Assembly (NCBI GenBank): GCA_900073065.1 | Contig: FJOG01000059.1 | Location: 123,612 to 187,611, forward strand | Origin: Phialocephala subalpina | Taxonomy: Eukaryota > Ascomycota > Leotiomycetes > Helotiales > Mollisiaceae | Direction: 5' to 3' | DNA: 64,000 nucleotides | Part shown: in pieces, positions 24,093-35,069 of the stretch | Layout: each line of letters opens with the position of its first letter | Position numbering within the stretch: the first letter of the stretch is position 1 | Program-made: the position numbers and the translations under genes | Notes under the pieces: generated by a model | What the model was told of the DNA's origin: nothing | The model's input: the letters and a program-made list of their open reading frames with translations, nothing else | The model's database searches: none

Positions 24093-24689
24093 ATGACGGT
24101 AGTAGACTTGGATTCCCCGGGAGACACGGTCATTCGTCCCGCTACGTTAGCACATGTCTTTCTTCGCACCAACAAGTTTGACGAGATGGTCGCGTTCTAC
24201 AAGAAATTTCTGAATGCAGAAGCTCGCTTTGAGAGTAGCAGAATCGCATTTCTCTGCTTCGACGAGGAACATCACCGAATCGCCATCAGCGCAATGCCAG
24301 GAACCAGCGAGAAGATGCCGTCAAGTGCAGGTCTCGAGCACATTGCATTTGGTTTCAATTCTCTCCAAGATCTTGCACTCGCATACCGACAAAGAAAGAA
24401 GCTTGGAATGGAGCCAACTTGGTGCGTCAATCACGGCATAACGATGTCCATCTATTACAAGGATCCCGATGGAAATCACCTCGAGACGCAAGTGGATCTA
24501 TTCGACAATAATGGCGATGCTACGGACTTCATGCTCTCAGATGAGTTCAAGAGGAACCCGATTGGGACGGACTTTGATCCAGAAGAGTTTGTTCGTCGAC
24601 TGCAATCAGGGGAAGATCTGGCTTCGATCAAGAAGCGGCCGGAAATAGGGACCAGAGGAACTCCAGCGCATCTTCTCAACAAACATTGA
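24093..24689 (+). CDS. VOC-superfamily (glyoxalase / extradiol dioxygenase-like) protein
   Basis: This single exon of 198 residues has metal ligands in the canonical VOC pattern: His in TLAHVFLR, His in GLEHIAFGF, and Glu in GNHLETQVD. The segment VNHGITMSIYYKDPDG closely follows catechol 2,3-dioxygenase and biphenyldiol-dioxygenase C-terminal domains. The final 50 residues are a charged tail. Ring-cleaving extradiol enzymes use Fe(II) at exactly this triad, so ring fission of a catechol made by a nearby hydroxylase is the leading idea. A glyoxalase or isomerase role is not excluded. It is divergent from the SDR. Confidence 0.85.
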   Translation: MTVVDLDSPGDTVIRPATLAHVFLRTNKFDEMVAFYKKFLNAEARFESSRIAFLCFDEEHHRIAISAMPGTSEKMPSSAGLEHIAFGFNSLQDLALAYRQRKKLGMEPTWCVNHGITMSIYYKDPDGNHLETQVDLFDNNGDATDFMLSDEFKRNPIGTDFDPEEFVRRLQSGEDLASIKKRPEIGTRGTPAHLLNKH

Positions 24690-25083
24690 GTTTGGAGGCC
24701 AGTGAGAAGATGGCGATTTGTGCTGAAAGGGGGCCACATTTGGACTTGTCGAAGTCGCATGGATGCTCTCGCTGTTGTATTTAGGCAGTCTCTGAATGAA
24801 CAATATGGATATAGGAAGGAAATGTGATGCGCATGTTACTTCAAAACGCAGACTGATCTGGGCGTCTCTTGTGGGTCTAATAATACTTTTGAGCCGTTTT
24901 CTCTTCATGCCTCATTATGAGAATCTGTGAATCTGTGAATAAGTGTCAAGCTGTGTGAAGTAAGCCTTAGAGTCAAATATTAGTGAAGAATGCCTTGGAA
25001 AACCACATCTACGCGAATTATGAAAGCAGAAGATAGCATGTCTGACATCGTATTAATGCTTCAATCATATGTAATATGCAACG

Positions 25084-25965
25084 TTATGTATAGGTTTCGT
25101 CGAACACAATCTCATCCACCATTGTAATACCTGCCGTCTTGCATCCAAATTGCTTAGCAATAGCTAGACCAAGCTCCTGTGCGAATCGTGCCTGTTCCAG
25201 ACTAGCGCCATGACGAATAAGTCCTCGCGTATGCCACAGAGCCTGAATTGGAGAGTCGAGACAGGTGAGGAGTGTAGTAGTACACATTTGTGTTTCAAGG
25301 TTTGACAAGATAGCGTCCTCACTAATCCACAATTGATAGATCGTCTCAAGATTCAACAAGTCTGTTAAGACAGTTAGAAACCACGATTTAGCGATGTTTG
25401 AAGTATTCTCGTACAGCAGTCTGGGTGATTCTTGAAACTTCTGTCTCGAACTTCCTGAGCTGGACCTGGCGTCCACGTGATATCAAAATATTTCCGACCT
25501 CTTTCCACACGCTTCGCAGCCTCACCCTCTGAAGCGAATTTCTCGGTTCTATGTGCAGAGTATTAGAGCAGTTTTGTTGATGACCACCTGAAGGTAGGGA
25601 ATATCTCACCTGGGTGAATAAAGATCAACCTCATCATCCGGGACGGCTCTGTAGAGCGGTCCTAGAGCTTGCGCAGCTCGAGGTACACCGTACAAGACCG
25701 TCCCTTTCAACAGCGCCTCCTTCAACCTCCTCTGGACCATCTTGCGATCTGCAAGCGACAGTCCATGCGTTGCAAGCTCATACAGCTTCGGGATGTGGGC
25801 GCTCTGATTGGCGGCTGCCAGACCAGTGGCCTTCAATCCGAAGTCAGTACTGAACTTTCATGGTCTCGTGAAAGATCATACCGCAGCGATATACCAGGTC
25901 GCTTTTAAAATATCATCTTCTCCTTCGCGGCGACGAAAGTCAGACAAAAAGTCGAGTGCTCCCAT
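25084..25965 (-). CDS. Carboxymuconolactone decarboxylase-like (AhpD fold) protein
   Basis: I reconstruct four exons starting at an ATG at 25965 (MGALDFLSDFRRREG). They join LKATWYIAAA to TGLAAANQSAHIPKLYELA and continue through EALLKGTVLYGVPRAAQAL, the family's most conserved helix pair, and VPDDEVDLYSPR. Two further introns (about 25558-25610 and 25363-25415) lead to a C-terminal helical repeat ending FDETYT. This fungal branch lacks the Cys-x-x-Cys of the peroxidase AhpD. The family name comes from protocatechuate degradation, but many fungal members sit in gene clusters with unknown reactions. It is divergent from the FMO gene with 523 bp between starts. Confidence 0.75.
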
Positions 25966-26155
25966 TCTCACTCTGTCCGCTTTGGCGGCTGACAAGAATT
26001 GTTGAAAGCTAATCTTGAAAAGCGGTTGAAAGGATTGACAAGGCTATTGGAGGAATGTGGAAGGGAAAAGTGTTGGAAATCACTTGAGTATGGAATCGAG
26101 TGGTCTGAGACTGAGATCGTGTGAACGCCGAACGGGGATGTTCTCCAACTTGGGG

Positions 26156-26163
26156 ATGTGGGG
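26156..26163. promoter_or_regulatory. CCCCACAT motif (reverse) in CMD/FMO promoter
   Basis: ATGTGGGG lies in the shared promoter of the genes starting at 25965 and 26489 and is the reverse complement of CCCCACAT. GGGGATG is repeated twice just upstream of it. A function as a regulator site is inferred from recurrence. Confidence 0.3.
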
Positions 26164-26488
26164 TTTTCCCTATGGGCTTCGAAGCATGACCCGGCTACAT
26201 GCAGCTAGACTTGGTATTCCGCACGTCGTCTATCACGACCCCAACATGCACTCCAAAGTGCGGAGAGAAACCGTAATCTTTATTTTCAGCATGATGATGA
26301 TGGTACCGTCGGCAAAATGTACGCGCGAAAGCCGACCTTCTCGGCTTTCACGCCAACTGCCATGGTTGAGTATATGGACTTGGACTGGTTGGAGACCTCA
26401 AATGTATTGGCAAAGCATCAATTTTCGTTGAACAACAGTCAACCTCTTTCTAAAGTCTTTTGTTTGAATTCCAACTTACCGATTCACC

Positions 26489-28910
26489 ATGGTCTATTGC
26501 CTACCTGATCTTCCAGTCTCGCTTCCCACGGCCACCATTCCAGATTACTTGGATCTCGAAGCATTGGCAAACTCATTCCAACCGATCTTAGAGAATTTGA
26601 TCCCAGAACAGTTTGTTAAAGATGCTGTCTGGAGAGACCACTTTGCTGTGACAGGCTCAATGCGCAGCTTTTATGGCTCTGATTCGATTGCTGCTGCATG
26701 GAAAGACACAAGCAAGATTCACGATCCTTCTTCTTTTTCGATCACTGGGAAGCCTCACTTAGTTCGTATCGTCAAGCACTCATGGGTCGAGATAGGTTTC
26801 AGTTTTGTGACTAACGGAACGCCTGCTCTGACCTGCAGTGGGTTCTTGTCTGTCGTTCCTGGTGATGATGGTACGTGGAAGATATGGTTGCTGAAAACAA
26901 TTCTGGAGGCTATTCAAGGAGCACCAAGTTGCGACGAGCTGAAACCTGTCGATGGAATGCCGAATACGGGGCCCACAAATGGCATCAATGGAGTGAACGG
27001 CGTCAAAGGTGTCAACGAGGTAAACGGAGTCAACGGGACCAATGGAATTAGTCACTTGAATGGGTCAAATGGCACAAATGGATCTCATTTTAACGGAAAA
27101 GATTTCGAGTGTATTGTCGTCGGCGGTGGCCAATCCGGATTGGGCGTTGGCGGACGACTTCAGGCTTTAGGTGTATCATATGTCATCCTCGACAAACACT
27201 CAGAGGTTGGAGACTGCTGGAGGACCAGATATGATTCGGTCAAATGTAAGCCTTTGAGTTAATGTGCTATGCACTGCCTATCTAATTGACACTAATTCTA
27301 TACAGTACACACCATCAGGGAGTTCGGTGAGAAACAAACATGTACCCAACCAAAAACGTGCAAGAGCTAATAATTTCAAGCCCATTTGCCCTTTGACCGA
27401 ACTTTCCCCAGCACCTATCAGCAATGGCTCACCAAAGACGATATGGCACGCGGCTACCAAGACTGGGCGAAGAAGTTTGGAATCGTAAGTCCAGCACAAC
27501 ACAGTTTGAACCTCCGGTCCCTCCTGATACTGACCTCGACAGAACATTTGGCTGTCAACATCTCTCGAGTCGGGGTCTTATGATGAAGCAAAAGATACCT
27601 GGACACTGAAGATCTATCGTGAGGGCAAAGAAGAAACGATAACGTGCGCTTCTGTTGTCTTCGCAGTTGGCGGTGGCTGCCAGTTCCCTGTAACCCCTTC
27701 CTACGAGAACAGGGTGAGTGATGAAATCTGGTGTGGGGGCAAATTATTAATCCCATGACATAGGGAACATTCAAAGGACTTACTCTGCATTCAGCAGATT
27801 ACAAGTCTTGCGATGGTTGGGCCGGAAAGCACGGCATTGTTGTCGGGACAGCAAATACAGGTAAGGAACAGGAATACTGCAGAGGAAAATGAGAGACTAA
27901 CGGATTTGATAGCTCATGATGTTGCTGAGGATATGCTGGCTGCAGGCATGGCATCGGTGACAATGATCCAACGAAACAAGACTTGTGAATACGCGACTTC
28001 AGTTTCATCTCCTAATATTGTGCTAATCTTCTGTATAGTTGTCATACCGATTGAGCATTATATGGGTACTCATGAGCGTATGTTTCCTAATACCAATGTA
28101 GAGTCTAGTGGACTGATCAGTCCTAGGGGCATACAATGAACAACTTCCCACCGAAACGGGAGACCGCATCTTCTTCACCGCTCCTATGGCGGTTGGGAGA
28201 CTTCTCGGTCTGATGAATCTTCACAACAAGATCCGCAACGATTCTGAGCGATTTGATGCTCTAGAGAGAGCAGGTTTCAAGCTTGATCGTTTCGGTGATT
28301 TGATGTATTGCATGTACGAGCGTTTTGGTGGTCATTATATGGATGTAGGTGGATCTGGAAAGATAGCTCAGGGCCAGGTGAGCGCTTCCAAGGCTTAAGT
28401 GGCATGCTCCTACATTTATCTTCAACCTAGACTGATGTAAACCTTTTTCAGATCAAAGTCAAGACTGACTCTCTGCCCATTCGCTACACTGAAGATGGCT
28501 TGGAATGCGCCGATGGCTCACATTTGAAAGCAGATGTCATAGTCTTTGCTACTGGCTTCGTTGGAAACCTCAAGTTGATTGTCGCTGAAATATTTGGGCA
28601 CGAGGTTGCGAACAAGGTGGAGCACTTTTGGGGATTGAATGACGAAGGGGAGTTGCAAGGTGCTTTCGGACCTTCGGGACGTGAGTTCATCTCCTTCTAA
28701 TGATTGATATCTATGCTGATACAGGACAAAGATCCAGGATTCTGGATGCATGGAGGCGCAGTGGGCCAGTCAAGATTCTATGGTCGTTTCATTGCTCTTC
28801 AGATCAAGGCTCGGGCGATGGGCACCCCGCTACCTGTGTATGATGGTCAACGGCACAAATATGTTAAATCACCCAAGGGCGCTCAACTATTGGGTATGAA
28901 CAGGCTCTAG
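26489..28910 (+). CDS. Flavin-containing monooxygenase (YUCCA-like) with N-terminal NTF2-like domain
   Basis: This gene has about eight exons. The N-terminal 150 residues (AVWRDHFAVTGSMRSFYG, GTWKIWLLKTILEAI) look like a SnoaL/NTF2-type module. A linker of repeated NG dipeptides follows (residues about 168-205). The FAD site is VVGGGQSGLGVGGRLQ (encoded at about 27120) with EVGDCWRTRYDS after it. The NADPH site is VVGTANTAHDVAEDM, and FATGF lies near 28550. The last exon ends LLGMNRL. Introns are about 27247-27307, 27329-27379, 27485-27541, 27715-27764, 27861-27911, 27985-28038, 28070-28128 and smaller 3' ones. It adds one oxygen atom, as a hydroxylase or Baeyer-Villiger-like enzyme. The substrate is unknown. 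Confidence 0.88.
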
Positions 28911-29272
28911 AGCTTGCGTTGTTATAGAAGACATTGTATTCTGTTAACTCGTATCAATTTTTGCAACGATTTCTCCGAAATAGACACCTGAGCTAAAGAA
29001 GTGAAGTGCGCAGGCATCGCGTTGACCTGAATATCTACTTCATAATTAACTCGCAGAATTGATAATACCATGATCATCTAAATGCAAACTCCAATCCTTC
29101 CACTTGTTGAAGGGAGACTAAGCCAAGATTCTTGCACAAACTCGATCTCAGCCTAGATGCTTATGATGTACCTCGACCGTAATATTGAGGTCCGATTATC
29201 AGATAACCTGACTTCAGAGTCCGCTAGACTCCGCAGATGGACAGTTTCCAATGTCACGAGGAGACCGAGGCT

Positions 29273-29299
29273 TCGCGATGTTGCGGAGAAACCCCACAT
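29273..29299. promoter_or_regulatory. Candidate regulatory sites upstream of phenol hydroxylase-like gene
   Basis: TCGCGATGTTGCGGAG (29273-29288) matches TCGCGATGTGGCGGAG at 10635-10650 in 15 of 16 bases and is followed directly by CCCCACAT (29292-29299). Both lie about 260-285 bp before the start at 29557. This recurrence in cluster promoters is suggestive only. Confidence 0.25.
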
Positions 29300-29556
29300 T
29301 CATTTTGAAAGTGATGCTTCTGGGCCTCGGTGTTAGAGAAACGCGAAACGCGTCTCCCAGATGCACACCTCCCAATATGAGATATCGGACATCTGAGGAT
29401 TAGCGACAGATTCTGGCGTGACTTCCCTGGAGGCACGCCTTTTAATTTCCTTACCTTTCTCTCATGTTATAGGATTTAGAATCGCCTTCAGGAGCTCTCA
29501 TCCTTCGGTCTCTGCAAATCTTACGACCCTGAGACGCTTCTTTGCCACAATCCAAG

Positions 29557-31501
29557 ATGTCTGAAGTAATTGAAGTTCCGGTGGTGATCGTGGGGGGAGG
29601 GTGTGAGTGCATATCTCTTGCGTGATCTATCTTAAGCTGACTTGTCAAAGCCTGCGGCCTCAACCTATCGATCTTCCTGTCAGATCTCGCTGTAGATCAT
29701 GTTCTTCTGGAGCGGCACCCAAGCACTTCACATGCACCAAAAGCACATATCATCAATCAGCGAACGATGGAGATCTTCCGCCAACACGGAATCGCTGATC
29801 CCATCGTGGAACAGGGTACGCCACCAAGACAGATGAGCCAAGTTGTCTGGCAGACCTCGTTAGGCGGGGATGGGCCCTTGGATCGAAAGGTTTTGGCAGC
29901 TATTGATACATGGGGTTGCAAAGCTGGCACAGAACGAAATACCACATATCTGTAAGTCTCGTTCCTGTCTACCGTCTACTGAGAAGTTGTCTCTAAAGCC
30001 TATATGTAGTCGAGACGCCCCCCTCCTACCATCCAATCTTCCGCTTCTGAGATCCGAACCCATCTTTCGGGCCATTGCGGAACAAAAGAATCCCGGAAAG
30101 GTGCTTTTTGGCCACACGGTAACCGATTTCACGGATCAAGGGGACTCTGTTATTGTACACGTTCAGACTAAGGATGACAAGCAAATCACATACCGCGCAC
30201 AATACGTCGTTGGTGCAGACGGTGGAAAGACTGTGGGTCCAAAACTTGGTATTGAAATGGACGGTCCGACAAAGCTCAGGCAAGTCACATCAGTACACTT
30301 CAAAGCAGACGTTTCTGAATACTGGGATGATCGTACATGCATCACGAACTTTGCAAGTGTCGAGAGCGGACCCGGTTTCCAGAGCGGCTCAATGCTGCCT
30401 TTGGGGCCATCGTGGGGAAGACATTCTGAAGAGTGGCAAATGCACTTTTCCGTGCCAGTCGGTGTCGAAGCCCTTTCCAAGGAGGCTGCGATTATACGTG
30501 TCAGAGAGTTGCTGAAGCTTCCCGACCTTGAAATGGAAATCACAAGTTGCACCAATTGGATTCTGGAGAGGGTGTTGGCCAGAAGCTACCAAAAGGGGCG
30601 GGTCTTTCTTGGGGGCGATGCTACACATCGCCATCCACCTACCACTGGGCTGGGACTCAATACTGCAGTACAGGATGCCCATAACCTTGCTTGGAAGCTT
30701 GCTTATGTGCTGAAAGGGAAAGCTTCTCCACAAGTCCTCAACACATATGAGACGGAGAGACGTCATATTGGGCGACGTAACTGTGACTGGGCTTTTTTCA
30801 CTTCAAAGAGACGCCTGGTCATTAGTGCTGCCATGGGGCTGCAAGAGGGACAAACTGCAGCAAATACAATACACTTAACGCAGCTCCTTGACGAGACATC
30901 AGAGATTGGGAAAGCAGGACTAGCTGTGCTTCAGGAGGCGGTCGAGGGACAAAAAGTTGAGTTCGGCGCCCACAATATGGACCTTGGTTTCTCCTATCTC
31001 GAAGGTCTCTTCGTACCTGACGGCTCTGAGCCTCCGCGAGAAGATCCAACGCAGCAAGTCTACACCCCTACTACGAGGCCTGGGCACCGGCTTCCTCACG
31101 CGTGGATTGAGTTCCGGGGCAAGTTTCTATCGACGCACGATCTTCTCGGCACCAATGGTGACTTTTTGCTCATTACAGATCGTCACGGTAAACCTTGGGT
31201 CGAACAAGCAAGAGAGGTAGCCGAAGAGAGAGGGATTGGCCTCAGGATTGCACACATAGTAGCTCCATATCAAGGCGCAAAGGAAGGAGAGTATGTCGAC
31301 AGTGATGCTCACTGGATGGAGGTCCGCGGCTTCAAAGATGGGGGAGCCATTCTTGTAAGGCCTGATTCTGTTGTTGGTTGGCGATCGCTGGGACGCGCCA
31401 ATCCTGGAAATCTTGACATCTCATCTGCTTTCGATACCCTCTTGGGGAACAGCTCGAGCCGTACTTTGTTAAATGGGATCTCCAGTCGAACATCGCATTG
31501 A
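29557..31501 (+). CDS. FAD-dependent aromatic hydroxylase (PheA/TfdB family)
   Basis: This three-exon gene has introns of about 29594-29650 and 29952-30009. It begins MSEVIEVPVVIVGGG. The FAD-binding GGGxxGL motif spans the first intron. VLLERHPSTSHAPKAHIIN contains the family's PKA.x.N signature. VVGADGGKTVG is the DG motif, and GRVFLGGDATHRHPPTTGLG is the second FAD motif with GLNTAVQDAHNLAWKL. The C-terminal thioredoxin-like domain (FLLITDRHGKPW, ILVRPDSVVGWR) is present. At about 610 residues it matches 2,4-dichlorophenol 6-monooxygenase and phenol 2-monooxygenase relatives. It would hydroxylate a phenol ortho to its OH using NAD(P)H, making a catechol for the VOC protein. The pathway link is inferred. 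Confidence 0.9.
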
Positions 31502-32130
31502 GCGCTGCTGGGTAAGTAGTAGAAGCGTTTCGATGGCTGCGGTGTCCCTGCTGGTAGCCTGGTAGCAAAAGAAATTCAAGATTGATTTCGTTATTCCTAA
31601 GTCTAGCTGTGGCATATATTGCAATTCACCGTAGGTTTGCTACCTTTTGACAATCTCCGGTGTGCACAGCGGCAGCCTCCCATGAAGTATTTAAGCGAGC
31701 CCCCGAGCCTAGCGAACCTCACCACTGGACTGAAATCTTTGCTGTTGCTTCAGAATCACGAGGGAGAGACCTAGTTTCAATGTGACTCAATTACAAGTTG
31801 CCTTGTAGTCCTGCGGCTCAATAATACTACTGGTACGTGTTCACAATGAACTTGTTGATTGCGAAGTTATGCTTTGCTTGAAGTGCGGGATCGGAGTGCG
31901 GGGCAAAATGCCCTGGCCAGCTCGCCAAACAGCCTGTAGCTTCAGCGCATCTACATCCCATTTGAAGCGCTGCAAGTTGGAAAATGCTTGCCGCCTGAGA
32001 ATTCTAAGCCAGCACAATAGCTACGAACATGGACTTCTGCCGTCAAGATTTCATGTGGATGATTGTGCAGCTGATAGACTGGAGTTAAAGCTAATCATCA
32101 TCAATGTTGTCCTTTTACACTCAGGGTATT
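31502..32130. other. Intergenic spacer
   Basis: This is a convergent spacer between the hydroxylase and regulator 3' ends. Short open frames in it show no family similarity, and I see no RNA gene. Confidence 0.4.
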
Positions 32131-34661
32131 TCAGCGTTGCTGCTCAAACTCTGAAGACCCTCGATAGCAATACTTGCGCAGCAAGCTGCGAATGTGAGAC
32201 ATATCATCATCCTCAAACGGCATAGCCAGGCTCTCGCTAGTCCCGTCAACAGACTCCGTTTCTACTGCTTGCGACATGAGAAAGAGCTGCAATCTCGCCA
32301 CCCACCAGTATTCAGACGCATTTCTCACAAATCCAAGTCTCCTGAACTCCCTAGTAGCGATCTCGTGTATGTGTTCATCCCAGAGCGCCTTCCAGCGAGT
32401 TAGAGCTCGGGTCAAGATGTCAATTGAGATGGACCCTAGAAAGTTTGTGCGTGCAGTCCAGATGATTGTGTGCAACGCTACGTGGTATTAGTACCAAACT
32501 GTCAAATTAGATGGGGCGATATCAAAGACACACCATTTATAATCAGGAACAGGTGAAGAGTTGACAATTTCCTCGAAAGCTTCTCCCGCTCCATTTCAAA
32601 CGATTCTCCAAGGAAAGAATTGAGCAGTACATGTAACTTTGGAGCCCGCAAGGCCTTCTCGTTGCATGCGCGTTGGAAACACTCAGCGCTACTGGAGGCA
32701 GTGAAAGTGCTTTCCTTACAAGGTAACTCCGCCGCCATCTCGAGAAGTGGTATCTTTGGGTGATAATTGTGGAAGATGCACAGTCCGCGATCCAGAATAA
32801 ATACATAAGACAAAACACTGACACTATTAGCATGTGTCACCCTCCGAACGCAGGGTCTGGATTGCGCGACAATACATACCGAAGTCGAGTCTCCATCTCT
32901 GTAAAGTATTGCCAGTCAAATGTGCCAGGCGATTCTGCTGAGATTTCTTCGAACACTTGATTCTTCGCACTTGTCAACTTGAGTGAGTGGGCGCACTTTG
33001 TTAGCGCAGGGGCATAGATTAGCGCATCGTACAGATGTTGAAGAGTGTATAGACTCACGGAAACAAGTCGGGCAAGACGTTCCCTCCGAATCCTCCGACG
33101 TGCCATTTCGTTGCCTTCCCAGTTTTGAAGGAATGCAACAGTCAAGGCTGCTTGAAGAGTTTGCATGTACACGTTCCAATCTTCGACTCCTTCTTCAACA
33201 GGATCTCTGCTGGACAGCTCGATATCCATGGCTCGGAAAACGTACTCTTCGGCGAGGTCAAGCAGACTTCGGGCCACAGTGACGCGATTCAGAATAGAGG
33301 AGTACACAGCCCCAGCTAGGCATATGACAAGTATCAAGGGAAGAGAAACCGTACCCATATCAAATGATGATTTATGGATGATAGGGCAGTGAGGATAAAA
33401 ATGGTGAAAATATGTTTCCGTGAACATTTGAAGATTAGATATCGTAAAAAATGTGCCGGCTTCTTTGATCCTCACATCAGACGCACAAGCGGGATGCCTT
33501 TTTGGGAGATTGATGTAGGTGTCAGTCAACTGCATCACCAGCTCGCTCAGGCGTCGCTTCAGAGGATTGGGAGCTGAGCCAGACTCCGATCCCATTCGTG
33601 GATGTCTTATCGACTCAGCTCCACGGCTGCCGCTGTTGGCAGGAGAATGACTGTGGATCGCGGGCTCTTTCCCCATCTGAAAGTCCCTGAATACTGCATG
33701 CGCTGAAGTGGTATCTACCATGGAGTTTTGGCAAAGCCCGTTGAGTTCTGTAGAGCTGAGATCATCGAAGTACACACCATTTGTACTGGTGCCAGTGAAG
33801 GAAGTGCTCGGCAGCAGCTCGCCAATATCGAAATCTGCTTCCATCAGCCAAGCATATGCAAATACCATAATATACTTACTCGTGGCTTGCATGGGAATCT
33901 CTGTCGACTGTTGACTTGGTGACACTAGCCACGATGCTTTCCAAACAGGCTCAGGGGCTATACTTGAATACCCAAAGGTATCCACAAAGGTCCTCGACTC
34001 GGGACTGACAAAGTTGAGAATGAATGGTACCGACATGTGACCGAGGGGAAAGTCATTCGTTTGTCCCATGGTGAGTGGTGGACTCTCTCGCGCAACCACT
34101 TCAGACGGCGAGCTTTCTGGTGGGGACGATGCTACAGAAACAGCATGACTACTCAGCCGCACGCGATCCACTGTCGAGCCTGCTGTATCCTTTGATTGAA
34201 CACGGTCCCATGAGCAGACAGAGCTGCTGCTGACACACGTAAGGCAAGGTTGCTCCCGGTTGCAGGCCTGCTTGAACGTTGCACAGCGATCGCATGCTTG
34301 TTTTCGCCGCCCCCGTTTTTGCGGCTCCGGAATAGGGTTATCGCCTCGCTGCTTACATGTCTTGTAATGCCGCCGCAATATATCCCTATTCGAGCTTATT
34401 AGTCAAAAATTTCGTAAAGGTGCAGCAAGTAGTCGCAAAGTGGACAAACAAGCACAAACCTGCGATGGAATTCGCTATTGCAGAATTTACAGACACAAAG
34501 TCTCTGTCCTTCGTCTACGTCTAGAATCAGCACATACATTGGGACGAGAAGAGATCTCATCACTTACGTTTCGCTTCATGCCTGCGCAAATGATCCATCC
34601 GGACGTACTTTGCCGAGCACTGACTGCATTGGTACTGCGCGACGGGAGCTGATTCCGACAT
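32131..34661 (-). CDS. C2H2 plus Zn2Cys6 transcription factor
   Basis: The ATG at 34661 opens a first exon encoding a C2H2 finger (YQCSQCSAKYVRMDHLRRHE). Two small introns then join a second finger (CKFCNSEF, then DILRRHYKTC). A complete Zn2Cys6 cluster follows (CDRCATFKQAC, CLTCVSSSSVC) with a basic RRGRRKQ-type lead. The Fungal_trans region starts near 33500 (FYPHCPIIHKSSFD, here HHFYPHCPIIHK). The frame continues through further exons to the stop at 32131. Proteins combining two C2H2 fingers with a binuclear cluster are a recognised ascomycete regulator class. It shares a 408-bp divergent promoter with the P450 and is the better candidate for the cluster's DNA-binding activator. Confidence 0.85.
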
Positions 34662-34840
34662 TTGGTTGGCTTCCACCGTTTACGGCGGAGAAATCTGCTG
34701 ATTTGGATGTCTGATGGGGTGTTGAAGGTGGGAGTATGAGCTGATGTGGGCATTTGAGTATCGAGGTGTGTTGATCTGAGCCGGACGAGGTCTCATCAAA
34801 CAGCCTCGGGTTTTACAAACCTCAAAGCGGGGAATCCAAA

Positions 34841-34850
34841 CCCCCACATG
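34841..34850. promoter_or_regulatory. CCCCCACATG in regulator/P450 divergent promoter
   Basis: This is identical to 13339-13348. It sits 180 bp from the regulator start and 220 bp from the P450 start, among further CCCC-rich stretches (ATCCCCCACTC, TGCCCCACG) on both sides. Autoregulation is possible. Confidence 0.35.
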
Positions 34851-35069
34851 TTGGTGCATATCCCCCACTCGGTCTCGGGAATGCCCCACGTCCGAACTTG
34901 GTATCTGGATCCGACAGCAGTCTGGCCTCCCACCAATTATTGTAAAGCCATAATTAATCCTGAAGTTCTCGACGGGGAGAATACCTAATGCCTGGGCAGA
35001 ATTTTGCACAATTCGATCAATCCGTTTCAAACTTTGCTGAAGTTTGATTTTGGCCAACTTGTGGAGAAG

